64,000 bases of DNA, taken from the NCBI GenBank assembly GCA_033002965.1, contig JAURVB010008927.1, positions 26,906 to 90,905 on the forward strand, in the 5' to 3' direction. Below, one piece after another: positions 1 through 11,720 of the stretch. A program made the position numbers and the translations under genes. Below the pieces are notes generated by a model. It saw nothing but the letters and a program-made list of their open reading frames with translations. It had not been told where the DNA came from and searched no databases. This stretch comes from Piper betle. Lineage: Eukaryota > Streptophyta > Magnoliopsida > Piperales > Piperaceae. Numbering within the stretch: the first letter of the stretch is position 1; every line of letters starts with the position of its first letter.

Positions 1-2397
1 TTCCGTAGGGTAACAAACAATAAACGTAAGCAAAAAGACTGCTCCTAGCATGAGGCAATTACGGGACTGCATAAAAACTAAGAATTTCGAAATTAATAAG
101 CATCAGGCAACACAGGGAATGAGATCAAGCACATGAAAAACAACCTGAAGTTCTTGGAGTTCAGCTGTCATTACTCGAGAAATGGGAAATTCACTCCTAA
201 AAAGATTCCTGCACAGGATTTAGTAGAACTTTGATAGGCCTTGACTCTCCATTTTCATCTGCTACGTCGATACATTGAGAAAGTGGGGGTGGCAATTACC
301 CTGACAGCTTTCTGAATCCGACAACATTTAAATTGTCTGAAGTGTTTTGTTTTGTATGCATTGGTTGTCTGACTATGATGATGTGATTGATTGGACCTGC
401 AAAATAAAAGGAATCAACCTATGTTATGCCTTCTTAAGCGCATACCTTTAATAACGGCACTCTATTTCTTTCACACATAAAAGGCTTTGGAAATTGAATT
501 TATTATAAGGAAGAAAGTGGGAACCAACTGGCTGACGATGAAAACCAAATGCTAACAAGATAACTAAGAATGCAAAATAAGGGATAATCAGAAACAAATA
601 GCTTGAAATAGCACAAAGATAAACACCTTTTGCATGATTGAAAACACGGAAAACATGGACTTTTTGTGTTTCTGGCCGAATTGTGCCATCCTCTGATCCA
701 GATAACAATGAAATGCCATCTCTGTATTATGCTAAGCAAGTAACAGCCTTAATGTAGAAAAGAAAGTTTGCTTAAAGAAAATAGGTGCAAACAGGAAATG
801 CCAGGTAAAAAAAATGAAATGAAAGTACTTTTTTAAGGAACTAAAACCTGAAAACTAACAGTAAATATAAGGAAATGGAAGTGCAATCCTGATACGGTCT
901 TCAGATTATTCCAAGGCACATGATGCAAAATTACAGGCTAATCATTATTTCACAAAGATAATAGATGCAAGAGACCCACTGCAATGAAACCGCACCTAAA
1001 GAGCTTGGAATATAAACATCAAAGATTCTCAGGGATTCAAAGAAGATAATTTGAATCCCGGCACTTAAATATTATTACTTCAGCAAATTCTTCATTTCAA
1101 AGATGGAGACACTCATAAACACAGTCTAGCAAAGTAACACTCACAAACAAATGATGACAAGTATATAAATAGTGATAAAAAACTTAAAAGCGACAAAAAA
1201 ATTAATGCTAACTGTGAGTGTTCTGTCCTGCTATATGAGCAATATCCGAAGTATATGAAGTCACTCCCAGGCATTTGGCTAACCTAACCAACTAAATCCA
1301 ACAAAGCTACCTGACTTTGGAAAAATATCACTTGCATGCGCAATTCTGTGGCACATGTATGCAAAAACAGGTTCTTTCTTTGAAAAAATAAAATTTTAGA
1401 GATTGGAGAGTAGGTGGGAGGCCTAAGAAGCCCACATTAACATTTGTTAGTCAAAATGACCCAAATATATAAGAGCTTTTACATTTATGTAAAGAATCCC
1501 CAATCCTGCTTTGACCACTTACAACATACACATTGCAGTCAGATTAACACAAAGTTGAGTTAAGAGTCACAGTAAGGGTAATAACAATACTCGAAGATTA
1601 ACATGTAGTTAAAAGTTAAACAAAAAGGGAGCCAAGGACTACCTGTGATATGATAAAGAACCTAGAATATGGGACGCATGACTACCACCTGATAAGCTAA
1701 CAACATTAAGTGCAGCAATGTATATTTTACTATCCTTACATCCAGCATTAAAAACATGTTCCCCAGGATCCAGGGCAACTGCATCAACTATTGCTGGAAA
1801 GTCAGTTGTTCTCAACAGAGTTCCTCTCGTTAGGCTCCAAATCTGAGAATTAAAAACAGATAAAAAGAAAATGAAAAAAAGACTCCGTTGCTAAAAATAA
1901 CAAACAAACAACTTTTTGGATAGCTAAAATGGAACGACATAATCCAAGATACGGATCAGATTAAATCCAATAATTACGCTATATAATATTACAACATACC
2001 CAAGAAAAGGTGTGAATACATCAGAAATAATATATGAATAATATCGAGAGATTGAAAGCACCAAGACTTGAGACGGTTCCATGCAGAGTCTCTAGCAACA
2101 ATTTTAAAGTCCAATATCAGATATACAAAAGATCACCAGCTGAAATTCCAATAGGCAGGAGCCTGAAACCTCAAGATCAAAACATGAGTTATTCTAACAT
2201 AGATCAAGACAATGAATTAGAATAAGATGATGCAGGGGAAAAGAAAGGACGGACTTGGAGATAAACATATTACTACTGCCAACTAGGAGACTAAGATATG
2301 TCATTTCAACGAACCCTAATGCGCCTCTTTACTAGGACTAACATAACAAATAACATGAACAAGACCACTTCGCCTAATGCCCAGCACCTACAAGACT

Positions 2398-2870
2398 CTT
2401 AATGGACCTAATGCCACATGAATACAATACTCTCCAATACATAATACTTTCAGACATGGCCCATCTAGGTACATGACAGAGTTCTGCTAGAAAGGGCCGA
2501 CGATGCAAAGCCCTATTATCCAAAGTGAATTTTAAGAATTTTCTCGTGATATACTAGAAATTCTTCCACATAGTGATCTTTAAATACTAGAATTCTGCTA
2601 GAAAGGGCCATTTTCTCGTGATATACTAGAAATTCAGACCTGATGCCACATAGGGATGTTTAAATACTAGAATATTAAAAATTTTCTTCGAGGACCTAAT
2701 GAAACTAGTACTCAAAATTAAGAATTTTCTTGCGGTGTACTAGAAACGCTAATGGACCCAATGCAACATGAATCCAATACTATCCAATAGCCTAACACTT
2801 CTATAAATGGCACATTTACGTACATAACAGAATTCTGCTATAAAGGGCAGACAATAACAAGCCTACTACT
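2398..2870. repeat. Imperfect direct repeats inside a pseudogene intron
   Basis: Segments near 2400-2530 and 2744-2870 share the order AATGGACC, AATGC, ACATGAAT, CAATACT, then a TTCTGCTA block. Shorter partial copies with TGATATACTAGAAATTC occur between them. The array lies in the 1.7-kb intron between the 3528 and 1842 exon edges. No coding potential is seen. Confidence -1.
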
Positions 2871-3210
2871 CAAGATATTTATGAATTTTCTCTTGATACT
2901 AAAAACTCTTCCAGATCTTTCTAAAGACAATTAGCTGCATAAAGCATGTTGTCAGCACTTTGCAGTATTTTCTTTTACTGTCAGTGGCTCAGCTCCAATA
3001 CCTCTTGAAATATCAAAAGAAATTTAATTATCCGATTTGATCCAAAAAAATGGAAAACATATACAAAATATCAAAATTTCAGGACTTCCTTCAATAGTGT
3101 TTCTAAAGAAAACATTTAAGTAAAACAATGGTCAAAGAAAAAAGTGGTACTTAATACCAACTTATAAGTTCATTTATGGATCAGGGTCATAAAGGCCTCG
3201 ATGAGACTCA

Positions 3211-3248
3211 CTCCCTCCCTTCCTCGCTCCCTCCCTCTCTCTCTCTCT

Positions 3249-3285
<37 letters not shown>

Positions 3286-3356
3286 TCCCTCTCCCTCCCT
3301 CTCCTCTCTCCCTCTCTCTCCCTGTCTCCCACTCCCTCTCCCTCCCTCTCTCTCTT
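3211..3356. repeat. CT-rich low-complexity tract
   Basis: About 145 bases of CTCCCT/CTCTCT on the plus strand, inside an intron of the RID3-like pseudogene. It yields only a serine/leucine/proline low-complexity reading frame, which is not a gene. Confidence -1.
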
Positions 3357-4806
3357 AGGGAAACCTAATAAAATGAACTAGGTAAAATACATTGAAATAT
3401 AGGCCGTTAACATACAACTTGTGCTAGAGAAGGGACTGTCAATGTCCTGCATCAACCAACTTGATATATCATTAAATATCATTAAATATAAGGTACTGAA
3501 GTAGTGATAAAAACAGACGCTACGAACCTTACAAGTTCGGTCTAGAGAAGAGGATCTGACAATGCATTGTAACATCCATATCCGGATGTGATCGACGTGA
3601 CCTTCAAAGTGTGCTTTGCAAAATAAAATTTATGAAGTTCACTTGACTGAGCATTCGTTGATGAGTCAAACACCCTACAAAATAAACAAAACATCATGAA
3701 TTGTTGAAAACAATAAATATTAGAGGTTTAATAATAGCAAATCTTACTTGCAGAGGGAATGTACTTTTATGCCTCCATCCTCGGCACCAGATATTAAGAA
3801 TGATTCATCATCGAAAAATTGCAAACATGTAACAGCTTGAAAATGTGCATGCCACTTCTTCATTAATCTACCACTTGCAACCTTAAACAAGATCCACCGA
3901 AAATTGAGAAGGGCTTAGTCACTCAGTAAACAAGTCGTGCACAAGAAAAATAAGATAAACAGGTAAAAGCAACTTGCCTCCCACAAGTATAAGTAGCCAG
4001 ATGAACTTCCCCAACGATAAAAACTTCCATCTAAATTTGGTGCGAGTGGATTGACGGGCTTGGGTAAACTTTTAACCTCGGGTTGTGCCTGGATACAGAA
4101 TGCAAAAAGGAAGGAATAGCCAAAATCTCATTGAAAGACCAAACTTGTGTGTGGATAACATGGTTGAATGTATAACGGATAAATAAATGTAAGGCTGCAA
4201 GCAGGGGATACTATAGTGGTTACCTAGTTAGAAGGAAGAAATAATCAGGAAATGAAGAGACTAGACTATTTGCATAAATGGAAGCCTCAACGTATTTTAA
4301 AAAGAACAAGCCATGAAAAGAAATCTTCTTCTCCAAATCTCTTCTCTATCATCTAATTATTCATCTACTCTTCTTCTCTGATTCACCTATCATCTAATTT
4401 CTCCACCAACCTTTAATCCCCATCATCTCCTCCCAAAAGTCAACTCCTCCAATTCCTCCATTCCTTCACTAATGCTCATTTTGTCATCTTTCTCTTCCAC
4501 TTCCAATCCATCTCAAATTATTCGGGGCACCACTTGATCGTCTTATTACCCACCCATCATATTGATGTCCATCAAGACATTAATTTATAAAATATCAAGC
4601 TATAACAAGCTAAAATCATACAAGCAGCATCATCTAAACCAAACCAATGCCGTCAACTAACACTAACATAGGCATACAAAGTTAGAACTAGATAGGCAAC
4701 AGCATTCACTGATAACAAACCCCACCCATAAAGGAAAAAAAGAAGCGATACCTTGTTACAAGACCAGTGGAGGACGCAACCATTGGAAGGGGGAAGAGGA
4801 GTTTGG

Positions 4807-5660
4807 TGGCCGGGATGAGGCAAGGAAAAAAATCAAATTCTTCTAATTAGTGAAATAATAACAAAAATAACAATAATAAAAAGATTCCACTAATAAAATT
4901 AAATAAATCAAATTATTAATCTGTATGTACGTTCCGGTTCAAATATTATGATCTATTATTTTAGTCAATTACGGATTTTACTCGGTTATATTTTAAACTC
5001 TAATTGCATGAAATGATAGCTTACAATAATTTTATTCATTTGTTAAATTTATAATATTTTTATTAACTTTTAATTCCCGCTAATAATAAAAAAGAGGTAA
5101 GAAGTAGGTGGTTCAAAAGTTCACCTAATAATGTTATAATTAAATAGAAAAAAATTATAATAATTAAATGAAAACATATATTATAATAATTTTATTTTAT
5201 TTTTTATTAATCAAATCTTTTAAATTTTATTCTTTTACCGATAAGAAGAAAGTTTACCAATATTTTGTCAGCAAGGAAGGAACTAAAAATCAATAAAAAT
5301 TAGAAGAACCAACTAATTCATAAAAATATAATAAAAAACTAAATCAAACTATTTATATTATATATTCTATATAATTATCATAGTCTATCTTTTATTTATT
5401 ATATTTATGGCATTATTTATTTTATTTTATTTTTATTTATGCATACATTTTATTTTATTTTATTTATTTATAAAGGGACCCTCTTCTTATTGGAAGATTA
5501 AGTGGCCATTGAAAATACTGCAAAAATAAAAGATATTTTTATTAACGAGGTTCGTTTCTTCTTCTTTTTTTAAAGAAAAAGAGGTCCAAAATCCTATTAA
5601 CTTAGTACCCATTTTACCCTCCACCCATTAAACCAGCAGTCCCCAACCGTAATTACACAT
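4807..5660. other. AT-rich spacer upstream of the small heat-shock gene
   Basis: AT-rich sequence with many short runs. I looked here for the missing N-terminal exon of the RID3-like gene on the minus strand and found none. No other feature is seen. Confidence -1.
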
Positions 5661-5670
5661 CCAACTGATT

Positions 5671-5690
5671 GGAAGCTTCCAGCCCATTCG
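5671..5690 (+). promoter_or_regulatory. Heat-shock element 1
   Basis: GAA at 5672-5674, TTC at 5677-5679 and TTC at 5687-5689 keep the 5-bp phase of nGAAn units; the unit at 5682-5684 is degenerate (GCC). It lies about 70 bp upstream of the TATA-like box of the small heat-shock gene, where heat-shock factor binding is expected. Confidence -1.
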
Positions 5691-5714
5691 GGACCGAACA
5701 GGGAAGACGCCCAT

Positions 5715-5729
5715 AGAAGCTCCCAGAAC
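5715..5729 (+). promoter_or_regulatory. Heat-shock element 2
   Basis: GAA at 5716-5718, a degenerate TCC at 5721-5723 and GAA at 5726-5728, again in exact 5-bp phase. This second element sits about 15 bp before the TATA-like box. Confidence -1.
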
Positions 5730-5742
5730 CATCTCCCCCATC

Positions 5743-5749
5743 TGTATAT
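5743..5749 (+). promoter_or_regulatory. TATA-like box of the small heat-shock gene
   Basis: TGTATAT at 5743-5749, about 115 bp before the start codon and just downstream of two heat-shock elements. Transcription would start near 5775, giving an untranslated leader of about 85 bases (inference). Confidence -1.
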
Positions 5750-5861
5750 CTTCCCTCACTTGCTTCCCACCTCCAAAGCAGATCAATCTCTGTGCAACAC
5801 AACCGACCCAACAATCCCATCACTCTTTACATAGCTAAGTTAGCAAGCGCTCACAGAAGGG

Positions 5862-6332
5862 ATGGACGTAAGAGTGTTCGGCCTCGACAACCCCATCCTG
5901 TCCACCCTGCACCACCTCATGGACGTGCCGGAGGAGGCGGAGAAGTCCTTCAACGCGCCGACGAGGACCTACGTCCGGGACGCCAAGGCCATGGCCGCCA
6001 CCCCGGCCGATGTGAAGGAGTACCCCAACTCCTACGTCTTCGTCGTCGACATGCCGGGGCTCAAGTCCGGCGACATCAAGGTGCTGGTGGAGGACGACAA
6101 CGTGCTGGTGATCAGCGGGGAGAGGAAGCGAGAGGAGGAGAAGGAAGGGGCCAAGTACGTGAGGATGGAACGGCGGGTGGGCAAGTTCATGCGCAAGTTC
6201 TCGCTGCCGGAGAACGCCGACACCGACGGCGTCTCCGCCGTGTGCCAGGACGGGGTGCTGATCGTGACCGTAAAGAAGCTGCCACCGCCAGAGCCGAAGA
6301 AGCCCAAGTCGATTGAGGTAAAGGTTGCTTGA
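5862..6332 (+). CDS. Class II cytosolic small heat-shock protein (HSP20 family)
   Basis: Single-exon gene of 156 aa, the usual size for plant class II small heat-shock proteins. These are ATP-independent holdases that form oligomers in the cytosol under heat. The N-terminus [12 protein letters not shown] is the class II signature. The alpha-crystallin domain runs from about residue 50 ([16 protein letters not shown]) through VLVISGERK to [13 protein letters not shown] near residues 131-143. The C-terminus PKSIEVKVA carries an I-x-V anchor motif. The ATG at 5862 gives the full family N-terminus. Coding sequence is strongly GC-rich against an AT-rich flank, and there is no intron. Two phased heat-shock elements and a TATA-like box lie upstream, so strong heat induction is expected. 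Class II assignment is confident; the exact member name is not assigned. Confidence -1.
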   Translation: MDVRVFGLDNPILSTLHHLMDVPEEAEKSFNAPTRTYVRDAKAMAATPADVKEYPNSYVFVVDMPGLKSGDIKVLVEDDNVLVISGERKREEEKEGAKYVRMERRVGKFMRKFSLPENADTDGVSAVCQDGVLIVTVKKLPPPEPKKPKSIEVKVA

Positions 6333-6560
6333 GCCATTTCTATATGAATTTGCAGTGTTTGGGAATGGTGTGTGTGTGGGTGTATAAGAAAGAGAGACAG
6401 AGTGGGTGCTCCCGTTTTGTGTCTCTGGTTTAGGTGTGAGTGTTTTCTACTTGGTGGAGTATGAGAGGGAAAGGTTAATGTTCTGAGAATATTGGGTTAT
6501 GATACCGTAAATGTTTCAGACGTTATCTGATGAATGAATTATAGTCTCGAATGGACCTAG
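6333..6560 (+). other. Probable 3' untranslated region of the small heat-shock gene
   Basis: GT-rich sequence after the stop codon, with AATGAATTA near 6533 as a possible poly(A) signal. A decayed second copy of this stretch is found at 6780-6945. Confidence -1.
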
Positions 6561-6779
6561 AAGAAATTATTCTCTTCTTCACTCTCACCTTTTTCTTACT
6601 AGAACTCAAATGTTTGGTATTACAAGGGCAGTTTTTGCAGAAAGATGTGCTGTGGGAATATAACATTTGGGAATGCAATGTTCAGTTTTAACTTTGTCGA
6701 TGAGAAATTATTAAGCCAGTAATAATTTTACTTACATGTGAATTTAGAGTATATGGTCATTAATGGGTCGAGTAGTCGG

Positions 6780-6945
6780 AGTGTTTGGTAGTGCCGTGAG
6801 CGTATGTTTTACAAGGGAGATAGAACGTGTGCTCTGTTTTGTGTTTATGGTTTAAATGCGAGTGTTTTTGCTTGAAGGAGTGAAGAGGAAAAATGGTTAT
6901 GGAAATATGAGGCTAAGGTCAGCAGATGTTTGAAAGTTTATTGAG
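6780..6945 (+). repeat. Decayed second copy of the heat-shock gene 3' UTR
   Basis: The order GTGTTTGG, GTG.GCTC, GTTTTGTGT, TGGTTTA, GCGAGTGTTTT, GGAGTAT-like, GAGGGAAA-like, AGATGTTT follows the 3' UTR at about 6355-6530. No second coding region lies before it. It looks like the tail of a lost tandem duplicate. The remaining 6946-7560 stretch is AT-rich spacer with nothing recognised. Confidence -1.
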
Positions 6946-7637
6946 TGACTAAAATTTGGATTTTCTTTTTCGTTGGCTGGTAGATGAGAATCATGAGATT
7001 GTTTGGCTACAGGTTATTATGCTCTGTAGACATTTGAAATCTTATTACACTCTTGAAATTAATTAGTTATCATACAGCTAGCTCCTAAAATTCACTTCCA
7101 TCAAAATCTTTCTTATTCAACTTCCAAGAAAACAATAAACTTTTGTCAAGAAGAATTATTGAAAACATTGCAACTGCTTAAAGCCAACAAAATACCTAAG
7201 GAAGATGAATGAAATCATTACACGCTACACGTATCATGAAAATTGGAAATCATATAAAACTGCAAAGCAGTCTTTGCATGCATGAAATACACTTTAAATC
7301 TAGATACCTGCAGTGAACAACATTAACTTGCAACAGACGTATTGAACAACGTACATATTGAAGAACGTTTTGGCAAATAACTCCTCATTGGCCCTTTTTT
7401 CTAAACAGCTCACCATGGAAAACACGAGTTAAACAGGACAAATTTCTTTGCCAGACACTCTTTAAAAAGGGCAAATCAAACTGTTCATTGATTGTCCAAT
7501 CCCACATGATGTTATATTTCTTCTAAAGGAAGATGTGGAGCAATGACTAAGTTCAACATCAGCATATCAATTACAATATTCTACTTTCACACACGCAGAG
7601 AAGGGCAGTAAGCCTCCGTTACAAGGTCACATTTTAT

Positions 7638-9698
7638 TTAGCCTCCGCAGCAAGACCCGCAAGCAGGAAGTGCACCTGGGAATCGAAATGAACCTTGTAA
7701 ATCAAATACCAAAAAGGACTGTAACTGTTACAAATAAGTGCAACCTCATCACAACTTACTGTGATCAATGCCGCGCACATTGTCGAGTCCACGAGGCGGC
7801 CCCCTTGGGCCACCACCATATGGTCCACCACCACCAGGACCTCCTCCTGGACCTCTGCCATCCCACTTTCTACTAGAGCCAGAACCCTTTTTATATGCAT
7901 CCGATTTGTCCATCTACATGACCAAATTGTAAGCCCTTAATGCTAAACACAATAAAATTGATGTCAAACATAATAAGAATAGAGCCAAGAATACATACTG
8001 AGAACATTGTTGTGAAGAAAACACCAATAAGGTTGACAATGGACCAGAAGAAATGGGTAATAGTACTTAGCCTCCATATAGAGCGTTTGGATTTCACGGT
8101 ACCTGGTTCAGAGAATACAAGAGAACCAATTAAAGCTGAACTAACAGTTACATAAATTTCTGATAAAAAACTTGGAAATCATATCTAATAAAAAGCCCAC
8201 AGCTACACTGACATTACTTCAATTCCATATCATTAAACTTGTTCAGACTGTTGTTCAACAAATTAATCAACAAAAGCTAACCAGAACAAAAAAACAATTC
8301 TATATATAATACAGGCATTCCAGCATACCATTAGCATTGCTCTATAGGATAGAAATCAAAAGTTAGTAGGAAATATACAAAAGTAACTCCCTTTTTCACC
8401 AGATCATAGTTATCTTCCAAATGCTTTAGCATCACTAGAGAAATTTAACGCAGGTCCTCATTAAATATAAAATCAATATCAATAAAGCTGCTTGTACCAA
8501 CCCATATACGTGTAAATATTCTACAAAACTATTAATTGGCTGTAAGCAAGTAAAATAAAGATAAAAAAAATTACAATATATGACCAATTTATGTGCTCTC
8601 ATGGCATTGTTACAATTAAAATGTTTAGCATTTTGAAACGAATTTAAGTCTTTGTTTATCTCAAACTCATGGGCAGGGGCATATGTTAGACAGAAGGTTC
8701 CAGGAAAATCACTTAGCATGTGTCCCTTCCAACCAAAAACAAAAATTACCATCATGTAAAACGTCAAAGTGTAAATAAAGCATAAGCAAATTTACTATTT
8801 GATATAATCAAATTTAAAATTTCAAGCTTAAATGTTCACTTGTATTTTTTATCAAAATATTGAAAGGTGCAAATATCAATCATATTTTCTTTATGTGGTG
8901 GGGCTCTTTTATACTAAGCAATAGGTTACCATGAGGTCAGATCTTGTACACGCTTTTATCTAAATGCACATGAAAACTCAGCCCACATGTTTCACTTTAT
9001 GGAAAAAAAGAGATAGTAGTGCTAATACTAAATTGTGAAAATTGCAATTCTAATGTAGAATTAAGGTCTCAACCTGCCTTCATAGCCACAAAAGCTAATG
9101 ATTTCGGGTTTCAATGGGTTCCTCAACTACCTCATCCCAATAATAACCAATTAAAAAGTTGACAAAATCAAGTGGTATGTGACCTTAGTGAAAATATGAC
9201 GACTAACCAATTATGCAAACTCAACAACCATGTAAACTTTCCCAATCCCATAAGATAGTTAGACATACAAACCAGCAATACACATTCAACAACCAATTCA
9301 ACGTTGTCTAATACACTTGCTCAATCCACCAACACGTATGACGCTCAGAAGGCATACCAAGAAAATCAATATGGAACTGACAAAGAACAATAAAAGAAAA
9401 AAGAAAACCCTAAAAACTGCTCAACCAACACATCAAATTCACATGATTTTGGTTCGCCATGAACTAGAACACCATCAAATTTACCGTGCCCACAGGCTAT
9501 CAAGCAACAACATAAAAGCATATTTAAAAAAAAATCCAACGGAGAAGCTTATGATAGCCATTTCACTAACACAACCATTTACGAAGAATTAATTAAAAGG
9601 TGAACCCACAAATACGGATACAAAAGACAAAGAAACCAGGAATAATTGATTGAATTGAAGGACGGAGAAGTTCTATCACCGTTCTCGACGTAGGCCAT
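7638..9698 (-). CDS. Selenoprotein K family protein, cysteine form (SelK/SelG, glycine-rich)
   Basis: Four exons on the minus strand: 9698-9680 (MAYVENG), 8102-7999, 7913-7760 and 7675-7638. All three introns are GT-AG, and the total is 315 nt (104 aa plus stop). Residues 8-20 read TVKSKRSIWRLST. A single membrane helix follows (residues 21-40, ITHFFWSIVNLIGVFFTTMF). The cytosolic tail starts MDKSDAYKKGSG, is rich in GGP repeats, then has PRGPPRGLDNVRGIDHS. It ends LPACGSCCGG, with cysteine where animal SelK has selenocysteine. Animal SelK is an ER membrane protein linked to ER-associated degradation and protein acylation; the plant role is not established. Intron 1 (about 1.58 kb) and exon 1 are duplicated downstream in the window. 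Identification is confident from sequence, size and exon phase. Confidence -1.
8607..9640. repeat. Duplicated block A, copy 1 (inside SelK intron 1)
   Basis: Nearly identical to 11716-12747. Both begin TTGTTACAATTAAAATG and end AAGAAACCAGG, with only scattered differences. Copy 1 lies within intron 1 of the selenoprotein K gene. Confidence -1.
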
Positions 9699-10780
9699 GG
9701 CGGATTTTGTGTTTGCGATTGCTTCGATCTTTTTCTTCTTCCAAAGATAGGGGTCGGAGGACTAGAAGGGAGATGGTCGAGAGGGGATCAAGACGAATCG
9801 CGTGTTTCCTCCAATGAGCGCGCGCCACGCAATGTAAATTTGGATCTCCGTCGACTCCTTCCCGAAACCGGTATTATTTATTGTTATACTCGGCTCAACT
9901 CGATTTAAAGCTTACATTTAAACGTTTGAGATTGAATTCGACTCGAATTTGAAATTTTTGAGCCAAATTTAAATAAGGTTGTGTTCGATTCGACTTTACT
10001 CGACTATAATTTGAACTTAACTCAAATTTGACTTGTAGCTCAACTCGAATTCGACTCGATAAAATAATATATATTATAGTTTTTATATTATATTATATAT
10101 ATATATAATAAAATAAATAATAAATGAAATAGTCCAGATGGTATTTATTTAAGTTAATGACCTCAAGGTTGTGGGTTTAATCTATATTGATTGTATATTT
10201 TTTTAAGGAAGGCACTTTTGATTTTTAATTGACCTGGGTTCGAGCTCGAGAAAATTAAACAGTTTAAGTATATTTGAACTCGAGTCGAACTCGAACATAT
10301 ATGTTCAAAACTTGTTTGATCATGAGTTGAGTTCGAATGAATTTCGAACTATTCGAGTCGAGTTCAAATACAAATTAAACTCGGCTCACTCGCTTGATTA
10401 GCACCTCTACACACAACCCCCCACCCCAACTCACACAATTCTATTGGTTTTTAATAAAACTTATTAAAAAAACAAAAGAATAATAATTTTTTTAATAAAA
10501 GAATAATAATAACTAGCTAAATACCCTTGTCAACATTTGAAACTTATTAATAATGTATATTAAGAACATATGAAATTAACTCCAAAAATAAAATAATAAT
10601 CTTAATTGAATAACAATTAATAAGTAAAAATTTTAATTTGACTAAAATTTTAATAATTAAAATTTATTGTTTTAAAGATTTTTAATTAAGATAGAATTAT
10701 ATTCTAATTTTCTCCTGATATAAATAACAAATAAATAAATATAAATATTAATTTATACAAAAATTTTAAGCTAAGTATGC
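9650..10780. repeat. Duplicated block C, copy 1 (SelK exon 1 and upstream region)
   Basis: Starts TTGAATTGAAGGACGG and is repeated at 13710-15800. It carries exon 1 of the selenoprotein K gene, its leader, and then AT-rich sequence with many CTCGAGTCGAACTCGAA-type motifs (about 9888-10400). I see no TATA box that I can place confidently. Confidence -1.
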
Positions 10781-11720
10781 ATTATTGTGAGAAACTCTAA
10801 TGAGTAATACAATTATAATAAATATGTTAAATTTTGCCCTTTTATAAAGAAATCCTATTACAGGTAGTATTATACTGCAAAATATTTTCTAATAGTAACT
10901 AATAATGACAATAAAAGTAAGTAAATAAGTTTATAAAATTATTGTGGGACTAAATTAACCGCAAGAAAAGAGTCAAAAAAAAAAACTCCAACACTTTAGT
11001 GTAAAAAGGTTGACTTTACCTCTGCTTACAAGAAATTTAAGATGAGTTAAAGGCTTTTTATCTCTATAGAGGCTATTATAATTTTTGATCAAAAGATCAT
11101 ATCTTATTCCTTGGAAAAAGACTCCTTTCACTATCTTAGTTCACTCGCGGCTGTTAAAGACAACTTTCATCGTGGATGGCCGCGACAACGGTGATGGCAG
11201 AAAAATCTACTTGTAATGAAAAGAAACAAATACAGTAAGTACATAAATTCACTTGCTTTGAGGGCATAGTCTTTTATCAAGCAGCTGCATTTTTATCCAA
11301 AATAATGCACACAAGCTGGTTAGGCAGTAGACTGATTAATATTAGAGAGCATTTTGTATACGAGCCATAAAATCGAGCATAACAAAAGCTACAAAATAGA
11401 AAAGCATTGATAATTAGTATCAATACAGATTGTGCATGCCTAACTTAAATGCGTATCTAATGGCTAATACATTAATACATATATTACGAAAGCTTTGCTC
11501 GGCTGCTCTGGCAAAAGAAAAAGGCCGCGTTGTTCAGTTTGTAAAATTATTAATATAAAAAAAGTTTGGAAGTTATTTTTGGTTCATAATACATACCAAA
11601 CTATAGTAATGCACCCCTCAAGTCAAATTGACATGATAGTAAACACATGTCAAAAGAGTATGAGCAATTCTGAATACTAAAGCTTGATGTTTACTGAATA
11701 TATAGGCTTATTCTCTTGTT
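10781..11720. repeat. Duplicated block B, copy 1
   Basis: Starts ATTATTGTGAGAAACTC and ends ATTCTCTTGTT. It recurs at 12752-13696 and 15801-16741, all in the same orientation. A 61-codon frame is conserved in all three copies, but it only reflects their near identity; no recognisable protein is encoded. Confidence -1.

Larger units (their letters stand above)
145..4806 (-). pseudogene. RID3/IPI3/WDR18-like WD40 protein, decayed copy
   Basis: Seven exon-like blocks on the minus strand match the ROOT INITIATION DEFECTIVE 3 / IPI3 / WDR18 family (WD40 proteins of the Rix1 pre-60S ribosome complex) in order: 4806-4752 (ends HWSCNK), 4088-3978 (GSSSGYLYLWE), 3881-3748 (SGRLMKKWHAHFQAVTCL), 3674-3528 (ends SSSLDRTCK), 1842-1643 (IWSLTRGTLL; ALDPGEHVFNAG), 748-627 (LLSGSEDGTI, ends HAKG) and 396-145 (LPPPL; MTAELQELQ). 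Lesions seen: an in-frame TAA at 727-729; loss of the VWD expected after GTIR near 680; an in-frame TAA at 296-298; an extra base in an A run at 199-203; and a one-base frameshift near 3565. The N-terminal WD repeats expected upstream of 4806 are not visible. Introns are retained, so this looks like a decayed genomic duplicate, not a retrocopy. The last exon may lie left of the window. Family assignment is firm; non-function is inferred from the lesions. Confidence -1.

Noticed and set aside
5792..6316. 174-codon frame overlapping the small heat-shock gene
   Set aside because: An out-of-frame shadow of the HSP20 coding sequence with Arg/Gly-rich composition.
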